From NCBI GenBank assembly GCA_963836405.1, contig CAWIJL010000017.1, positions 124,001-188,000 of the forward strand: DNA of 64,000 bases, read 5' to 3'. Position 1 is the stretch's first letter. The number at the start of each line of letters is the position of its first letter. The notes below the pieces were generated by a model that saw only the letters and a list, made by a program, of their open reading frames with translations, did no database searches and was not told the origin of the DNA. A program made the position numbers and the translations under genes. Positions 45,060-53,391 of this stretch are shown piece by piece. The DNA comes from CAWIJJ01 sp963836405. Lineage in GTDB: Bacteria; Acidobacteriota; Terriglobia; Bryobacterales; Bryobacteraceae.

Positions 45060-45064
45060 CACGC

Positions 45065-45391
45065 TTACATCAGGGCGGAGGCGATGCTGAACAGAAGCAC
45101 CAGCATGACTACCGAGGAAATCGCGACATACATGTAGTCCCGTTCCAGAAAGAACGCCACCAGCGAGAAACCGACCCGCACCACCGGAGTGGCCACCAGC
45201 AGCACCAGGCCGGCGAGCATGACCCGCTGCGGCCCCTTCCAACTGGTTTGAACCCCCGGGTGCAGTTGCACCGGCGCCGACCCGTGCGCCGCCAGGTACC
45301 ATATCGCGCCCGCGCCCACCACCGCCGCCGAGAGCAACACGCCCGCGCGAAGAAGGATTCCGATGGTCTGCTCTATCCGTTCATCCGTCAT
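45065..45391 (-). CDS. DUF1634 membrane protein
   Basis: A 108-residue protein with three hydrophobic segments (LLRAGVLLSAAVVGAGAIWYLA, VMLAGLVLLVATPVVRVGF and YVAISSVVMLVLLFSIASAL). DUF1634 genes are regularly beside TSUP permease genes, as here, so it is probably a partner subunit. It starts at ATG 45391 (MTDERIEQTIG), overlapping the TSUP stop by 4 nt. A longer in-frame reading that crosses the TSUP gene is not credible. Confidence 0.88.
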   Translation of the reverse strand: MTDERIEQTIGILLRAGVLLSAAVVGAGAIWYLAAHGSAPVQLHPGVQTSWKGPQRVMLAGLVLLVATPVVRVGFSLVAFFLERDYMYVAISSVVMLVLLFSIASALM

Positions 45392-46224
45392 TTGAGTCCG
45401 CCGAAAAGTCCGCTGTAAACCATCTCGATGGCCAGCACTGCGATCACAACCGCGAAGACCAGCCGGAGAGTCTTGGTGCGCGCGCCCTTCAGCAGCCGCG
45501 CTCCCGATACCGAGCCCCCCAGAACCCCCAGCATCACCGGCATTGCCAGATCCGGATGAATATAGCCGTTGCCGAAGAACACCCCCGCGCTCGCCGCCGC
45601 TGTGACCCCGATCATGAAGTTGCTGGTTGTGGTGGATACCTTGAAGGGAATCCGCATCAGCTTGTCCATCGCAATCACCTTCATGGCCCCCGACCCGAGG
45701 CCGAGCAACCCCCCTAGCAGCCCCGCGCCGAACATCATCGCGAAACCCGACTTCACCCTCTGGACCTGGTAAGCCACCAGCGCGCCTTCGCTCGGATAAT
45801 CGCCGCCAAGCCGCAGGCGAAGCGCCAGCGGATCCGGCTTCGTGACCGGCAGGTCGGCCGGAATATGGTAGGATTGCCACGCCGAGTAGAGCAGGATCGC
45901 ACCGAAGACCACCGCCAGCGCCGGAGTCGGCACGACTGCCGTCAGGTGCGCCCCAGCGATGGCCCCCATGGTGGTGGCGATCTCGAGGAACATTCCTACC
46001 CGCACGTTTGTGAAGCCTTCCCGAACGTACGCGGCAGCCGCCCCCGACGATGTCGCAATCACGGAAATCAGGGTCGCCCCCATCGCCAGGTGGATGTCCA
46101 CCCCGAGCATCAGGGTCAGCACCGGTGTGATCACCACACCGCCACCCAGGCCTGTCAGCGATCCCACGAATCCCGCTACCGCCGATACCAGGAAGACGAT
46201 GCCGGAGAAGACGAAGACGGTCAT
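45388..46224 (-). CDS. TSUP-family (TauE/SafE) permease
   Basis: A 278-residue protein with about eight membrane helices; the family signature GFVGSLTGLGGGVVITPVL near residue 19 recurs as GGLLGLGSGAMKVIAMDKLM near residue 170, the two-fold repeat typical of TSUP. These transporters carry sulfite, sulfoacetate, thiosulfate or related anions. It is placed between the Crp/Fnr regulator (4 bp upstream) and DUF1634 (overlapping), all in one minus-strand operon. The substrate is unknown. Confidence 0.88.
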   Translation of the reverse strand: MTVFVFSGIVFLVSAVAGFVGSLTGLGGGVVITPVLTLMLGVDIHLAMGATLISVIATSSGAAAAYVREGFTNVRVGMFLEIATTMGAIAGAHLTAVVPTPALAVVFGAILLYSAWQSYHIPADLPVTKPDPLALRLRLGGDYPSEGALVAYQVQRVKSGFAMMFGAGLLGGLLGLGSGAMKVIAMDKLMRIPFKVSTTTSNFMIGVTAAASAGVFFGNGYIHPDLAMPVMLGVLGGSVSGARLLKGARTKTLRLVFAVVIAVLAIEMVYSGLFGGLK

Positions 46225-46227
46225 CGG

Positions 46228-46905
46228 TTAACCTTGCGGTTCCGACTCCGTCTCCAGACCCGCCCGGTCCAGAATCCGCAATTGACGTCCCTCTATGCGG
46301 ATGAATCCCTGCGCGCGGAACCTCGCCAGGTTGCGCGAGACGACCTCTCGCACGGTGCCCAGCCGCGATGCCAGCTCCTGGTGCGTGAGAGGAAGATCGA
46401 AATCGTCGCCTCCCGCCTGGTTGGCGGCATCGAGCAGCAGGCGCGCCAGCCGCTGCGTCACGCTGCCGAACGTCATGGATTCCACGATGCCAACCAGGTG
46501 CCGCAATCGCCGCCCCACCACCGCCAGAATTTTCAACGCGACGTCCGGAAACTGCCGGCAGACCTGCTGGAAATCGCTCTTGTTGATGAACAGCGCAACC
46601 ACCGGCCCCACCGCCCGTACCGAAGCCGGGAATGGACCGCCGTCAAACAGAGGCAGCTCAGCCACGGTCGTGGGTGCGGTATCGAGCGCCAGCATCATTT
46701 CCCGGCCCGCCGGTGAAGTTTTGAAGATCTTGACCGAACCTTGAAGCAACAGGAAGATTCCGGAACAAGGCTCGCCTTCCCAAAAGAGCACGTCGTCGGG
46801 CTGGAAGCGACGCTCCACGGCGCGCTGCGCCAATGCTTGCACTTCGCCTTCGTCGAGGCTGGCAAATAGCGGGATTTGCGAAAGTGCCGCGTACTTAGGG
46901 ACCAA
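46228..46905 (-). CDS. Crp/Fnr-family transcription regulator
   Basis: A 225-residue regulator: cyclic-nucleotide-binding-like beta-barrel at residues 10-120 (FQPDDVLFWEGEPCSGIFLL, FKTSPAGREMML), dimer helix about 125-145, and winged HTH with LTHQELASRLGTVREVVSRN. There is no FNR-type N-terminal Cys cluster, so it is not an Fe-S oxygen sensor; NO- or redox-responsive DNR-like or CRP-like types are possible. The only usable start is TTG 46905, as a stop lies just upstream. It sits after the cytochrome genes and before TSUP, so it may control the operon or the truncated norZ. Confidence 0.88.
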   Translation of the reverse strand: MVPKYAALSQIPLFASLDEGEVQALAQRAVERRFQPDDVLFWEGEPCSGIFLLLQGSVKIFKTSPAGREMMLALDTAPTTVAELPLFDGGPFPASVRAVGPVVALFINKSDFQQVCRQFPDVALKILAVVGRRLRHLVGIVESMTFGSVTQRLARLLLDAANQAGGDDFDLPLTHQELASRLGTVREVVSRNLARFRAQGFIRIEGRQLRILDRAGLETESEPQG

Positions 46906-46950
46906 ATACTACTGTAATACGGCTGTCTGAGCGCAGCACGGCAGCTAGCG

Positions 46951-48057
46951 CTACAACGTATTGAGATACGCAACCAGGTCGGCCATCTGTTGCGCGTTGA
47001 AGCGCGGCCAGTTCACGTTCCTCTGTTTCATCGCTTCCAACATGCGCGGACCGTGATCCCACAGCACCGATACCATGCTGATTTCCGAATAGGCGTCGCT
47101 GCCCTTGCCAAGCTTCGGCGCACCGCTCGAAGGATCGTTGTGGCAGGTAGCGCAGCTCTGGTCGGCAAACACCTTCTTACCGCGTTCCGCGTTGCCGTCG
47201 CCCCGGAAATACTGCCTGGCCCAGATGTATGCCAGGACCTGCCGCATCTCGCTCTCCGAGAGGGTCGGCGGCGGGTTCTTCATCGCCGGCTGATGGTTCC
47301 ACATATCCGCCGCGATATCTGTGATCGTCTGATTTCGCAGCCGGTTCTCGAGCGCCAGCCTGCCCACGTGGCATCCGGCGCATCCCTTGGCCTGGAAAAT
47401 TGCGGCCCCGTCGTTGGTCTGGGGAAACGAGAAGCTGCGAACCAGGTGTTTCGTCTCCGGCAGATTCTGCAGGTAGACCAGCATGTCCGTCAGCTCTTGG
47501 GCCGTGACCGGCGTCCAGCTGAGCTTCTTCGATTCCTGCGCCGCCTTCATTTTCGCCCCGTGATTCCACATCTGCTGGGCCAGCACGATCGGATCCGAAA
47601 GCGACTCCCATTTCGCCACCGGGGGCGCTCCGGACGCGTTCGAAGTCGTGATGCCGTGGCACTCGGCGCAGTGCTTGGAACTGAACAACCGCTTGCCCCT
47701 GCCGGCGTCGCCGGGCTTTTCGAAGAAGCGCGCCGAAACGAAATAGGCGAACAGGTCCGCGGCCGATTCGTCGCTCATCGTCGCCTTCACGATGCCCTGC
47801 TTCTTCATTCCTTCCCACATCTCGGGCGCGTGATTCCACATCAGGCTGGCCATCACCGCCGGGGTGAAGTTGCGGTCGATCCGCCGGCCCAAGTCCGGCG
47901 CAATCTTCCCGCCCCGCCCGTTTAGGCTGTGGCACTGGATGCACTGCTCCGTCCGAAACAGCTCTTCGCCGCGTTGTGCGTTGCCGGGAATTACGTTCGC
48001 CGCCAGCGCGGTCCAGGCGAAGACGGCGCCCGCGGCAATCACTCGTACGGTTGACAT
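46951..48057 (-). CDS. Tetraheme c-type cytochrome with four internal repeats
   Basis: Exported 368-residue protein (signal peptide STVRVIAAGAVFAWTALA). Four cytochrome c-like units follow, each with one heme motif (CIQCH, CAECH, CAGCH, CATCH) and a downstream WNH.P.M-type element: MWNHAPEMW, MWNHGAKM, MWNHQPAM and LWDHGPRM. The Met of each is a possible distal heme ligand. The protein is thus a four-fold repeat of ~90 residues. It starts at ATG 48057 behind AGGAG, 48 bp after the barrel gene, and likely ferries electrons in the periplasm to or from the conduit. Confidence 0.88.
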   Translation of the reverse strand: MSTVRVIAAGAVFAWTALAANVIPGNAQRGEELFRTEQCIQCHSLNGRGGKIAPDLGRRIDRNFTPAVMASLMWNHAPEMWEGMKKQGIVKATMSDESAADLFAYFVSARFFEKPGDAGRGKRLFSSKHCAECHGITTSNASGAPPVAKWESLSDPIVLAQQMWNHGAKMKAAQESKKLSWTPVTAQELTDMLVYLQNLPETKHLVRSFSFPQTNDGAAIFQAKGCAGCHVGRLALENRLRNQTITDIAADMWNHQPAMKNPPPTLSESEMRQVLAYIWARQYFRGDGNAERGKKVFADQSCATCHNDPSSGAPKLGKGSDAYSEISMVSVLWDHGPRMLEAMKQRNVNWPRFNAQQMADLVAYLNTL

Positions 48058-48105
48058 TGCTGGTCTCCTGTTACAAACCGCCTTCTGCTCCGGCACCGAC
48101 GGCTC

Positions 48106-50127
48106 CTACCGGGTCAGCCGGAGTCCTGTCATAAAAACGTGGGTCCGGAACCCTTCGAACTGGAAGAATTCCTCACCGAATCCGTAATACCTCCACTCGG
48201 TGTTCCAGTATACGTGTTTATTGAATGGAAGCGAGAGCCGCGCCATCGGCTGGAAGTACCGCGTGGGCCGGGTTCCCGTCAGAATCATCAGCGAACCCCC
48301 GGCACTGAGCTTCCCGCCGCTCAACCGCGGAATCCCGATGTCCACCAGCGAAGTGGCGGTATGCGCCCGCTCCCGATACGACGAAATCTCCGGATTGAGG
48401 AACGGCAGGTTCAGGTAGACGATGTCGGAATGGAGGGACGTGCGCTCGTAGTCGGCATTCACGGTGATGTGCTTGCCGCCGCCCGGCATCCAGAACGCCC
48501 CCGCCGATACGCTATGATTCTCGAAATCGTACCGGATCGACGGCGACGGGTTCTCGTTGTGCAGCACGTTATAGTTCGCCTGGAATCCGAGAGTATCCGT
48601 CACCTGGTACTTGGCCCGGATCTTTGATCGGTGGTAGTTGTTCAGGCTGGTGCGATAGTAGATCTGGTCGCTGTTGGACGCCTCGAAATCGAGGTTGAAC
48701 CATAGCTTGTGGGTCGGCCGGAAGCTCGCCCCGGCGAGACCCACGTGCCGTTCCAGTTCGCCCGAGGCGAGATTGCCGGTCTGGCTCAGGCTGCCTGCCC
48801 GGACCGTTGCATCGCCGAAAATGTAGCGGTGCCCGCCCCGCAGCGTCAGCTTCGAGGTCACATCGAAGAAGACGTCCACCTGCTGGCGGTTATAGTTCAC
48901 GATCTGGATCGGATTCAGCGTGGTCACGTCCGACCCAGCCTGCGCGGGCTGGTTGAGGCTGGTCAAAAACTGCTGGGTGAACAGCCCGTAACCGGCATCG
49001 TGAAACCGGTCCGTGGTCCAGGCTTCGAGGATGCGGATTCGCCGCCAGGGCCGCAGTTCGAACCCCGCGTTGCCCGTCACGTGCGGCTGGATCGCCGAAC
49101 CGGCGGCGATGCCGTAGTGCGCGCCGTAGAACAACAGGTCGGGTAGTTGCGCGAAGGTGCCGGATCCGAGTTCCGTGTAGGTGGCCGTGGTCTTCGGCTG
49201 GCTGAACAGGAACTGCCCGCTCAGGTCCAGCCACGATGTCGGACTCGCCGTCAGGAGCGCCTTGCTGTAGATGCTCTTGCCGCGAATCCCGTAGGCCTGG
49301 CTGAGGCTCGTGAGCTCCAGGGTTTGGCCCAGCAGCGGCGTGGTGCGGTCGCCGAAGTTCTCTCCCGACCAGTTGATCGAGGAATCGTCCTTGAATGTTG
49401 TGCCGCCCTGTTCGAGGGTCGCATGGAAGCGCCGCAGTTCGATGCGCACGCCGCCGCGATAATTATTTGTGCTGTCGCGCAGCAGCCTGGGCAGTGCGTA
49501 CTCGTTGGTGCCGCCCTGAAGCCAGGTATCGATTCCGTTTCCGTACCCGGAATTCCTTTCGAATGCCAGGTACGGGATGAATCTCGATCCTGGCAGCAAC
49601 TCGAAACTGGCGCTGGTGTTCCGGCGGTGCGTATCGAATTGCCGCTCCGAGAAACCGAACGGCGTCGCCGGGTTGGCGTACGAATCGATGTTCCGGTAAT
49701 AATCCAGGTTGCGGTAGTCGAAATCGAAGTCGTACCACTTCTGCCTGGTGGCCCTCAGCCGAGCTGTATTATAAGGATCGCCGCCCCATCCGAAAGCCTG
49801 CACGTCCAACCGGTCGAAAACCCGCTTCTTCGGATCCGCGAAGCTCAGGTCTACGCCGAAGAGCTTCGGGCCTTCGCCCAGGTTGACGATGCTTCGATAT
49901 TGATTGAAGTTGCCGCGCACGTCGGTGCGCCAGCGATAGCCGAAGTCCACATAACCGTTCACCCAGCTTTCGGTGGACGGCGCCGGCGACTCGGCCGGCT
50001 TCTCCTCGGGCGTGGGCGCCTGCGCGGCTTCTACGGCCGGCTTCGCCTGCTCGGCTGGATTCGGCGGCTCTGGCGGCTGCTGCGCGAACGCCGGAGCTAT
50101 CAAAAAAAGAGCCAGTATGAGTCTCAT
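48106..50127 (-). CDS. Outer-membrane beta-barrel of a porin-cytochrome complex (MtrB/PioB-like)
   Basis: A 673-residue protein with signal peptide (MRLILALFLIAPAFAQ), a Pro/Ala/Glu-rich linker of ~45 residues, and then many alternating amphipathic strands with aromatic girdles (WVNGYVDFGYRWRTD, KWYDFDFDYRNLDYYRN), ending GLRLTR as expected of a barrel. In the MtrB family the barrel sheathes a decaheme MtrA-type cytochrome. The CxxC motif of Shewanella MtrB is absent, as in other groups. Start ATG 50127 overlaps the stop of the decaheme gene by 4 nt, which strongly supports joint assembly. Confidence 0.85.
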   Translation of the reverse strand: MRLILALFLIAPAFAQQPPEPPNPAEQAKPAVEAAQAPTPEEKPAESPAPSTESWVNGYVDFGYRWRTDVRGNFNQYRSIVNLGEGPKLFGVDLSFADPKKRVFDRLDVQAFGWGGDPYNTARLRATRQKWYDFDFDYRNLDYYRNIDSYANPATPFGFSERQFDTHRRNTSASFELLPGSRFIPYLAFERNSGYGNGIDTWLQGGTNEYALPRLLRDSTNNYRGGVRIELRRFHATLEQGGTTFKDDSSINWSGENFGDRTTPLLGQTLELTSLSQAYGIRGKSIYSKALLTASPTSWLDLSGQFLFSQPKTTATYTELGSGTFAQLPDLLFYGAHYGIAAGSAIQPHVTGNAGFELRPWRRIRILEAWTTDRFHDAGYGLFTQQFLTSLNQPAQAGSDVTTLNPIQIVNYNRQQVDVFFDVTSKLTLRGGHRYIFGDATVRAGSLSQTGNLASGELERHVGLAGASFRPTHKLWFNLDFEASNSDQIYYRTSLNNYHRSKIRAKYQVTDTLGFQANYNVLHNENPSPSIRYDFENHSVSAGAFWMPGGGKHITVNADYERTSLHSDIVYLNLPFLNPEISSYRERAHTATSLVDIGIPRLSGGKLSAGGSLMILTGTRPTRYFQPMARLSLPFNKHVYWNTEWRYYGFGEEFFQFEGFRTHVFMTGLRLTR

Positions 50128-51140
50128 TTGAATAAGTCCCGGTTCACGTTGGAGCCGTGCACCTTCTGATGGCACAGCGTACAGTTCTGGAATCGCGGAT
50201 TGCGCAGATCGTGCAGCGCCGGCGGCACCGTCCCCAGTCCTGCGTTTCCGGCCGCTGTCGGTTGCGGCAGGTTGGAATGGCATTCCAGGCAGACAAACCG
50301 CACCTGGGAGCGCGTCAGCGACATCGGATTCACCGAACCGTGCATTTGGTGGCAGGTCTGGCAGCCTTCCGTCTTTACCGGGGCGTGCTCGAATACGAAC
50401 GGCCCGCGCTTGTCGCCATGGCACTTGTAGCAGCCCGGCTCGTTGGCGTGCGCCGTTTGCACGGACCTCTGGAGGAACGTGCCGTGAGGATTATGGCAGT
50501 CCACGCACGACATCGCGCCTTCCGGCAGCTTGTGATGGAACGGCCGCTGGAAATTCGCCCAGACGTCGGTATGGCACGTAGCGCATTGCGCGTTGATTTC
50601 GGTCGCCTTCCGCGCCACCAGTCCGTGCGGCCCGTTCTTATGAATGGAATGGCAACTGACACAGCTCACCTGGTTTCTGACGTGACTGCTATTGATGCGT
50701 CCCACGTGCGTGGCCTGATTCAGGTGGCAGCTGAGGCAGATGCGATCGGTTTCGGCCGGTTTGAGCTTGGCCGGATTGCGGATGTCGGCGGCGGACATGG
50801 ACTCGGTATGCTTGCTCCCCGGCCCGTGACACGATTCGCAGGCTTTGTCTTCGAACCCGCGCTTTTTGTCGGTTTCCACCAGTTCGTGAGGGCTCTTCTG
50901 AAAGGCGTTGAAGATATCCTCGTGGCATCCCTGGCAGACGATGCTACCGGCGAATTCCGCCGGCTTGGCGGCCTCGGCCGCCTGCGTTTCGGGAGTGCCC
51001 GGCTTGTCCTGGGCGCCCCATGCGAGCGTAACCGGGCCGGCCGCGAGCACCACCCCCAGCAACGCCGCCCGAAGGCGGCGCGCTGGAGGAGATACAAGTC
51101 GAACGCCCGGAGTATGAAACAACCGGAACAAGGCCGTCAT
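50124..51140 (-). CDS. Periplasmic decaheme cytochrome, DmsE/MtrA/PioA family
   Basis: A 338-residue protein with signal/anchor (LRAALLGVVLAAGPVTLAWGA) and ten CxxCH motifs (CQGCH, CESCH, CLSCH, CVSCH, CATCH, CVDCH, CYKCH, CQTCH, CLECH, CTLCH). Length, heme number and phrases such as CVDCHNPHGT and CQTCHQMHGS identify the DmsE/MtrA family: the wire that passes through the outer-membrane barrel. It is coupled to the MtrB/PioB-like gene (ATGA overlap) and preceded by the surface decaheme genes. Confidence 0.93.
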   Translation of the reverse strand: MTALFRLFHTPGVRLVSPPARRLRAALLGVVLAAGPVTLAWGAQDKPGTPETQAAEAAKPAEFAGSIVCQGCHEDIFNAFQKSPHELVETDKKRGFEDKACESCHGPGSKHTESMSAADIRNPAKLKPAETDRICLSCHLNQATHVGRINSSHVRNQVSCVSCHSIHKNGPHGLVARKATEINAQCATCHTDVWANFQRPFHHKLPEGAMSCVDCHNPHGTFLQRSVQTAHANEPGCYKCHGDKRGPFVFEHAPVKTEGCQTCHQMHGSVNPMSLTRSQVRFVCLECHSNLPQPTAAGNAGLGTVPPALHDLRNPRFQNCTLCHQKVHGSNVNRDLFK

Positions 51141-51158
51141 CTCCTTATATTGAACTAC

Positions 51159-53282
51159 TTACTTGCCGGCGTGGACCTTGGTAGCCTCGAAATCGGCACC
51201 GGTCCCGTGGCAGACGCCGCAGCTCTCACCAAACTTCGGATCGATTTGCTTCACTGCGTGCGCAAACACCGCCTTCTCGAAGTGACATGCGGTGCACGCG
51301 GACGTCGTCGCCGGCGACGGTGTCAGCATACCCTGCGGGTCGTTGACCGCCATCTTGTCGACGGGCAGCACCGACTCCGTGCCGTTGATGTGGCACATGT
51401 AACACTTCGCCGTGTCGCCGACCCGCCCGTTCGGCGTGAACACCGGGTAGCGGACTTCGTTGAATTCGTTGTGGCTGCCGCCGAATCCAACTACCGTGTA
51501 GGTCAGGCCCTCTTCCGCCAGTTTCTCGCCCGTGTGGATTTTGTGGATCATCAGGGCAAAATTGACGGACTGGTTCGGGGCCGCCTTGTCTTTCGCGTCA
51601 AGGGCGACTGCGCGCCGTACGCCGTCGGTTTCCTGAGCGTTGTGGCAGAGAACGCACTGGTCGATCTGGTTACGGTTTTCGCCGTGCAGCGAAAGGAACG
51701 AGTGGCAACTGTTGCATTTCGCCAGGTCCACCACCTTGCGCCGCGGCACTACCGGACTGCCATCCACCGAGAAGTAGAAGATGTCGTTCATTGCACCGAC
51801 TTCGGTGCCAACCTGTTTTACCGTCCCCGGATTGATCGTGTAAGCGCGCCGCCCTTCCATGCCAACCGCGAAGGTTCCCTTCGCGTCCGCCGGAATGGCG
51901 TGCGTGAATGTATAGGTGCAGGTGCCGTCGGAACTGCACTTCGCCGTCGGAACCGGATTTTCGGAGACGTAGCCCTTGCTGGTCACGTCGGACCCGAAAT
52001 TGGTCGCGCCGTAATCCGAGCTTGGCCCGGCCAGCACGATGCCCAGGCGGTTCAAGCCGCCGGTCAACTGCGCCATCGTTACCGGTGCGCCGGAGTTGTC
52101 CTTCACCGTGAAGGTCACCGTCGGAGCCTTTCCGGCTACGCCGTTGTCCACCTTCGTTACCTTCAGGACGAGTCCCGGAGCCGCCGGGGGCTGCGTTTCG
52201 ACAATATGCGCGCCGCGGATCGAAATATCCATTTCCGCCTCGCCCTTCTCGAAGTGGCAGGAGGTGCACTGGTTGTCGCTCGTCTGCGGCAGGCTGGCGT
52301 GGTTCTCGCCGGTCGCGAAATTCACGTTGTCGTGGCAGGAGCCGCAATCGGTGCGCGAAGGCTGCGTGATCCAGTTGTTGGCCTGTGCCGCGCCCGACTT
52401 GGGATCGTGGCAAACTTCGCAGCGCCGCGGGTTCGAAGGCAGGGCCACCGTGGACCAGTCGGTGTTCCCCAGTTTATACGGGGTACCGGCCTGCACGCTC
52501 GGCAATTCCTCGCCCATGTGGATCTTGTGCACCATCACCGGCATGTCGGGATTCCAACCGTTCGCATCCTTGGTCTGCGGCTGGTGGCACATGATGCAGA
52601 GTTCCATGGAACGGCGCGAGCCGCCGTGGAACGCGAGTTGATCGTGGCACTTGTTGCAGGACTCGGTCCGGACCACGTCGCGCACCACCGTCACCTTGGA
52701 GCCGTTCGGCACGAAGTCGAAAAAGGCGTCATCGTAGTTCGTGCCCAAGTCGAATTCGCTCAGGTTGCGCGACCCGTAAACCGCCACGCGGTTGGAGGCC
52801 GTCGCATCGAAGCCGGCCGGCGCCTTCAGCCCGAACTTATAAATGTACTCGCCGAGCGCCACGGTCGTGACCGTGCCCGTAGTGTCGCCCGTCGCCTGTT
52901 GCACCGTGACGCCGCCGGAAGTCGAGTTCCGGGTGTTGTACGTCATATACTGCGTCTGGCCTTTAGGAATGTAGGCCGCTACGTAACGCAGGGAAAGCGT
53001 GCCCGGAGTTTGAATGCCTTGCAGATCGAGGGGCTGGTCCTTCGGGTCGCTGATCTTGTACCGGACCGAAATCGTTCCGTCGCTCTCGATACCCGCGGAA
53101 ACGATGGTGATCTTGAGTCCGGGACGGACAAAGTTGAGGGTTTCGGCGGAAGCGTAGTACGCCTTGTCGTGCACCGTGAATTGGGTCTTCTTGGGCGCGC
53201 TCATCAGAACCAGCGATCCGGCCACCAGAATCAGGCCGGCTGCATAACGCCCTATCGCGAAAACCGAACGAGGAATCCGCAT
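51159..53282 (-). CDS. OmcA/MtrC-family decaheme cytochrome (copy 1)
   Basis: A 707-residue exported protein with N-terminal signal (GRYAAGLILVAGSLVLMSAP) and ten CxxCH motifs in two pentaheme groups (first at about residues 210-335, second at about 515-695), separated by beta-sandwich domains. This is the MtrC/OmcA split: domain I, pentaheme II, domain III, pentaheme IV. Unlike Shewanella MtrC/OmcA, no lipobox Cys is visible, so the surface anchor differs. It lies 18 bp upstream of the periplasmic decaheme. Likely role: terminal electron exchange with minerals, electron shuttles or partner cells. Confidence 0.9.
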   Translation of the reverse strand: MRIPRSVFAIGRYAAGLILVAGSLVLMSAPKKTQFTVHDKAYYASAETLNFVRPGLKITIVSAGIESDGTISVRYKISDPKDQPLDLQGIQTPGTLSLRYVAAYIPKGQTQYMTYNTRNSTSGGVTVQQATGDTTGTVTTVALGEYIYKFGLKAPAGFDATASNRVAVYGSRNLSEFDLGTNYDDAFFDFVPNGSKVTVVRDVVRTESCNKCHDQLAFHGGSRRSMELCIMCHQPQTKDANGWNPDMPVMVHKIHMGEELPSVQAGTPYKLGNTDWSTVALPSNPRRCEVCHDPKSGAAQANNWITQPSRTDCGSCHDNVNFATGENHASLPQTSDNQCTSCHFEKGEAEMDISIRGAHIVETQPPAAPGLVLKVTKVDNGVAGKAPTVTFTVKDNSGAPVTMAQLTGGLNRLGIVLAGPSSDYGATNFGSDVTSKGYVSENPVPTAKCSSDGTCTYTFTHAIPADAKGTFAVGMEGRRAYTINPGTVKQVGTEVGAMNDIFYFSVDGSPVVPRRKVVDLAKCNSCHSFLSLHGENRNQIDQCVLCHNAQETDGVRRAVALDAKDKAAPNQSVNFALMIHKIHTGEKLAEEGLTYTVVGFGGSHNEFNEVRYPVFTPNGRVGDTAKCYMCHINGTESVLPVDKMAVNDPQGMLTPSPATTSACTACHFEKAVFAHAVKQIDPKFGESCGVCHGTGADFEATKVHAGK

Positions 53283-53391
53283 TGCTTATTCTCCAAAAGT
53301 AATAATTACCGTCTGTCACCACCGGACGCGCCTGGAAGCAACCCGTCGCGCCCGGCGGCAAGGCTCGCTGAACCTGAGCCCGATTTATTCC

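Noticed and set aside
45065..45880. A 271-codon reading of the DUF1634 gene
   Set aside because: The first 160 codons lie inside the TSUP gene in another frame. The real start is ATG 45391 with the normal DUF1634 length.
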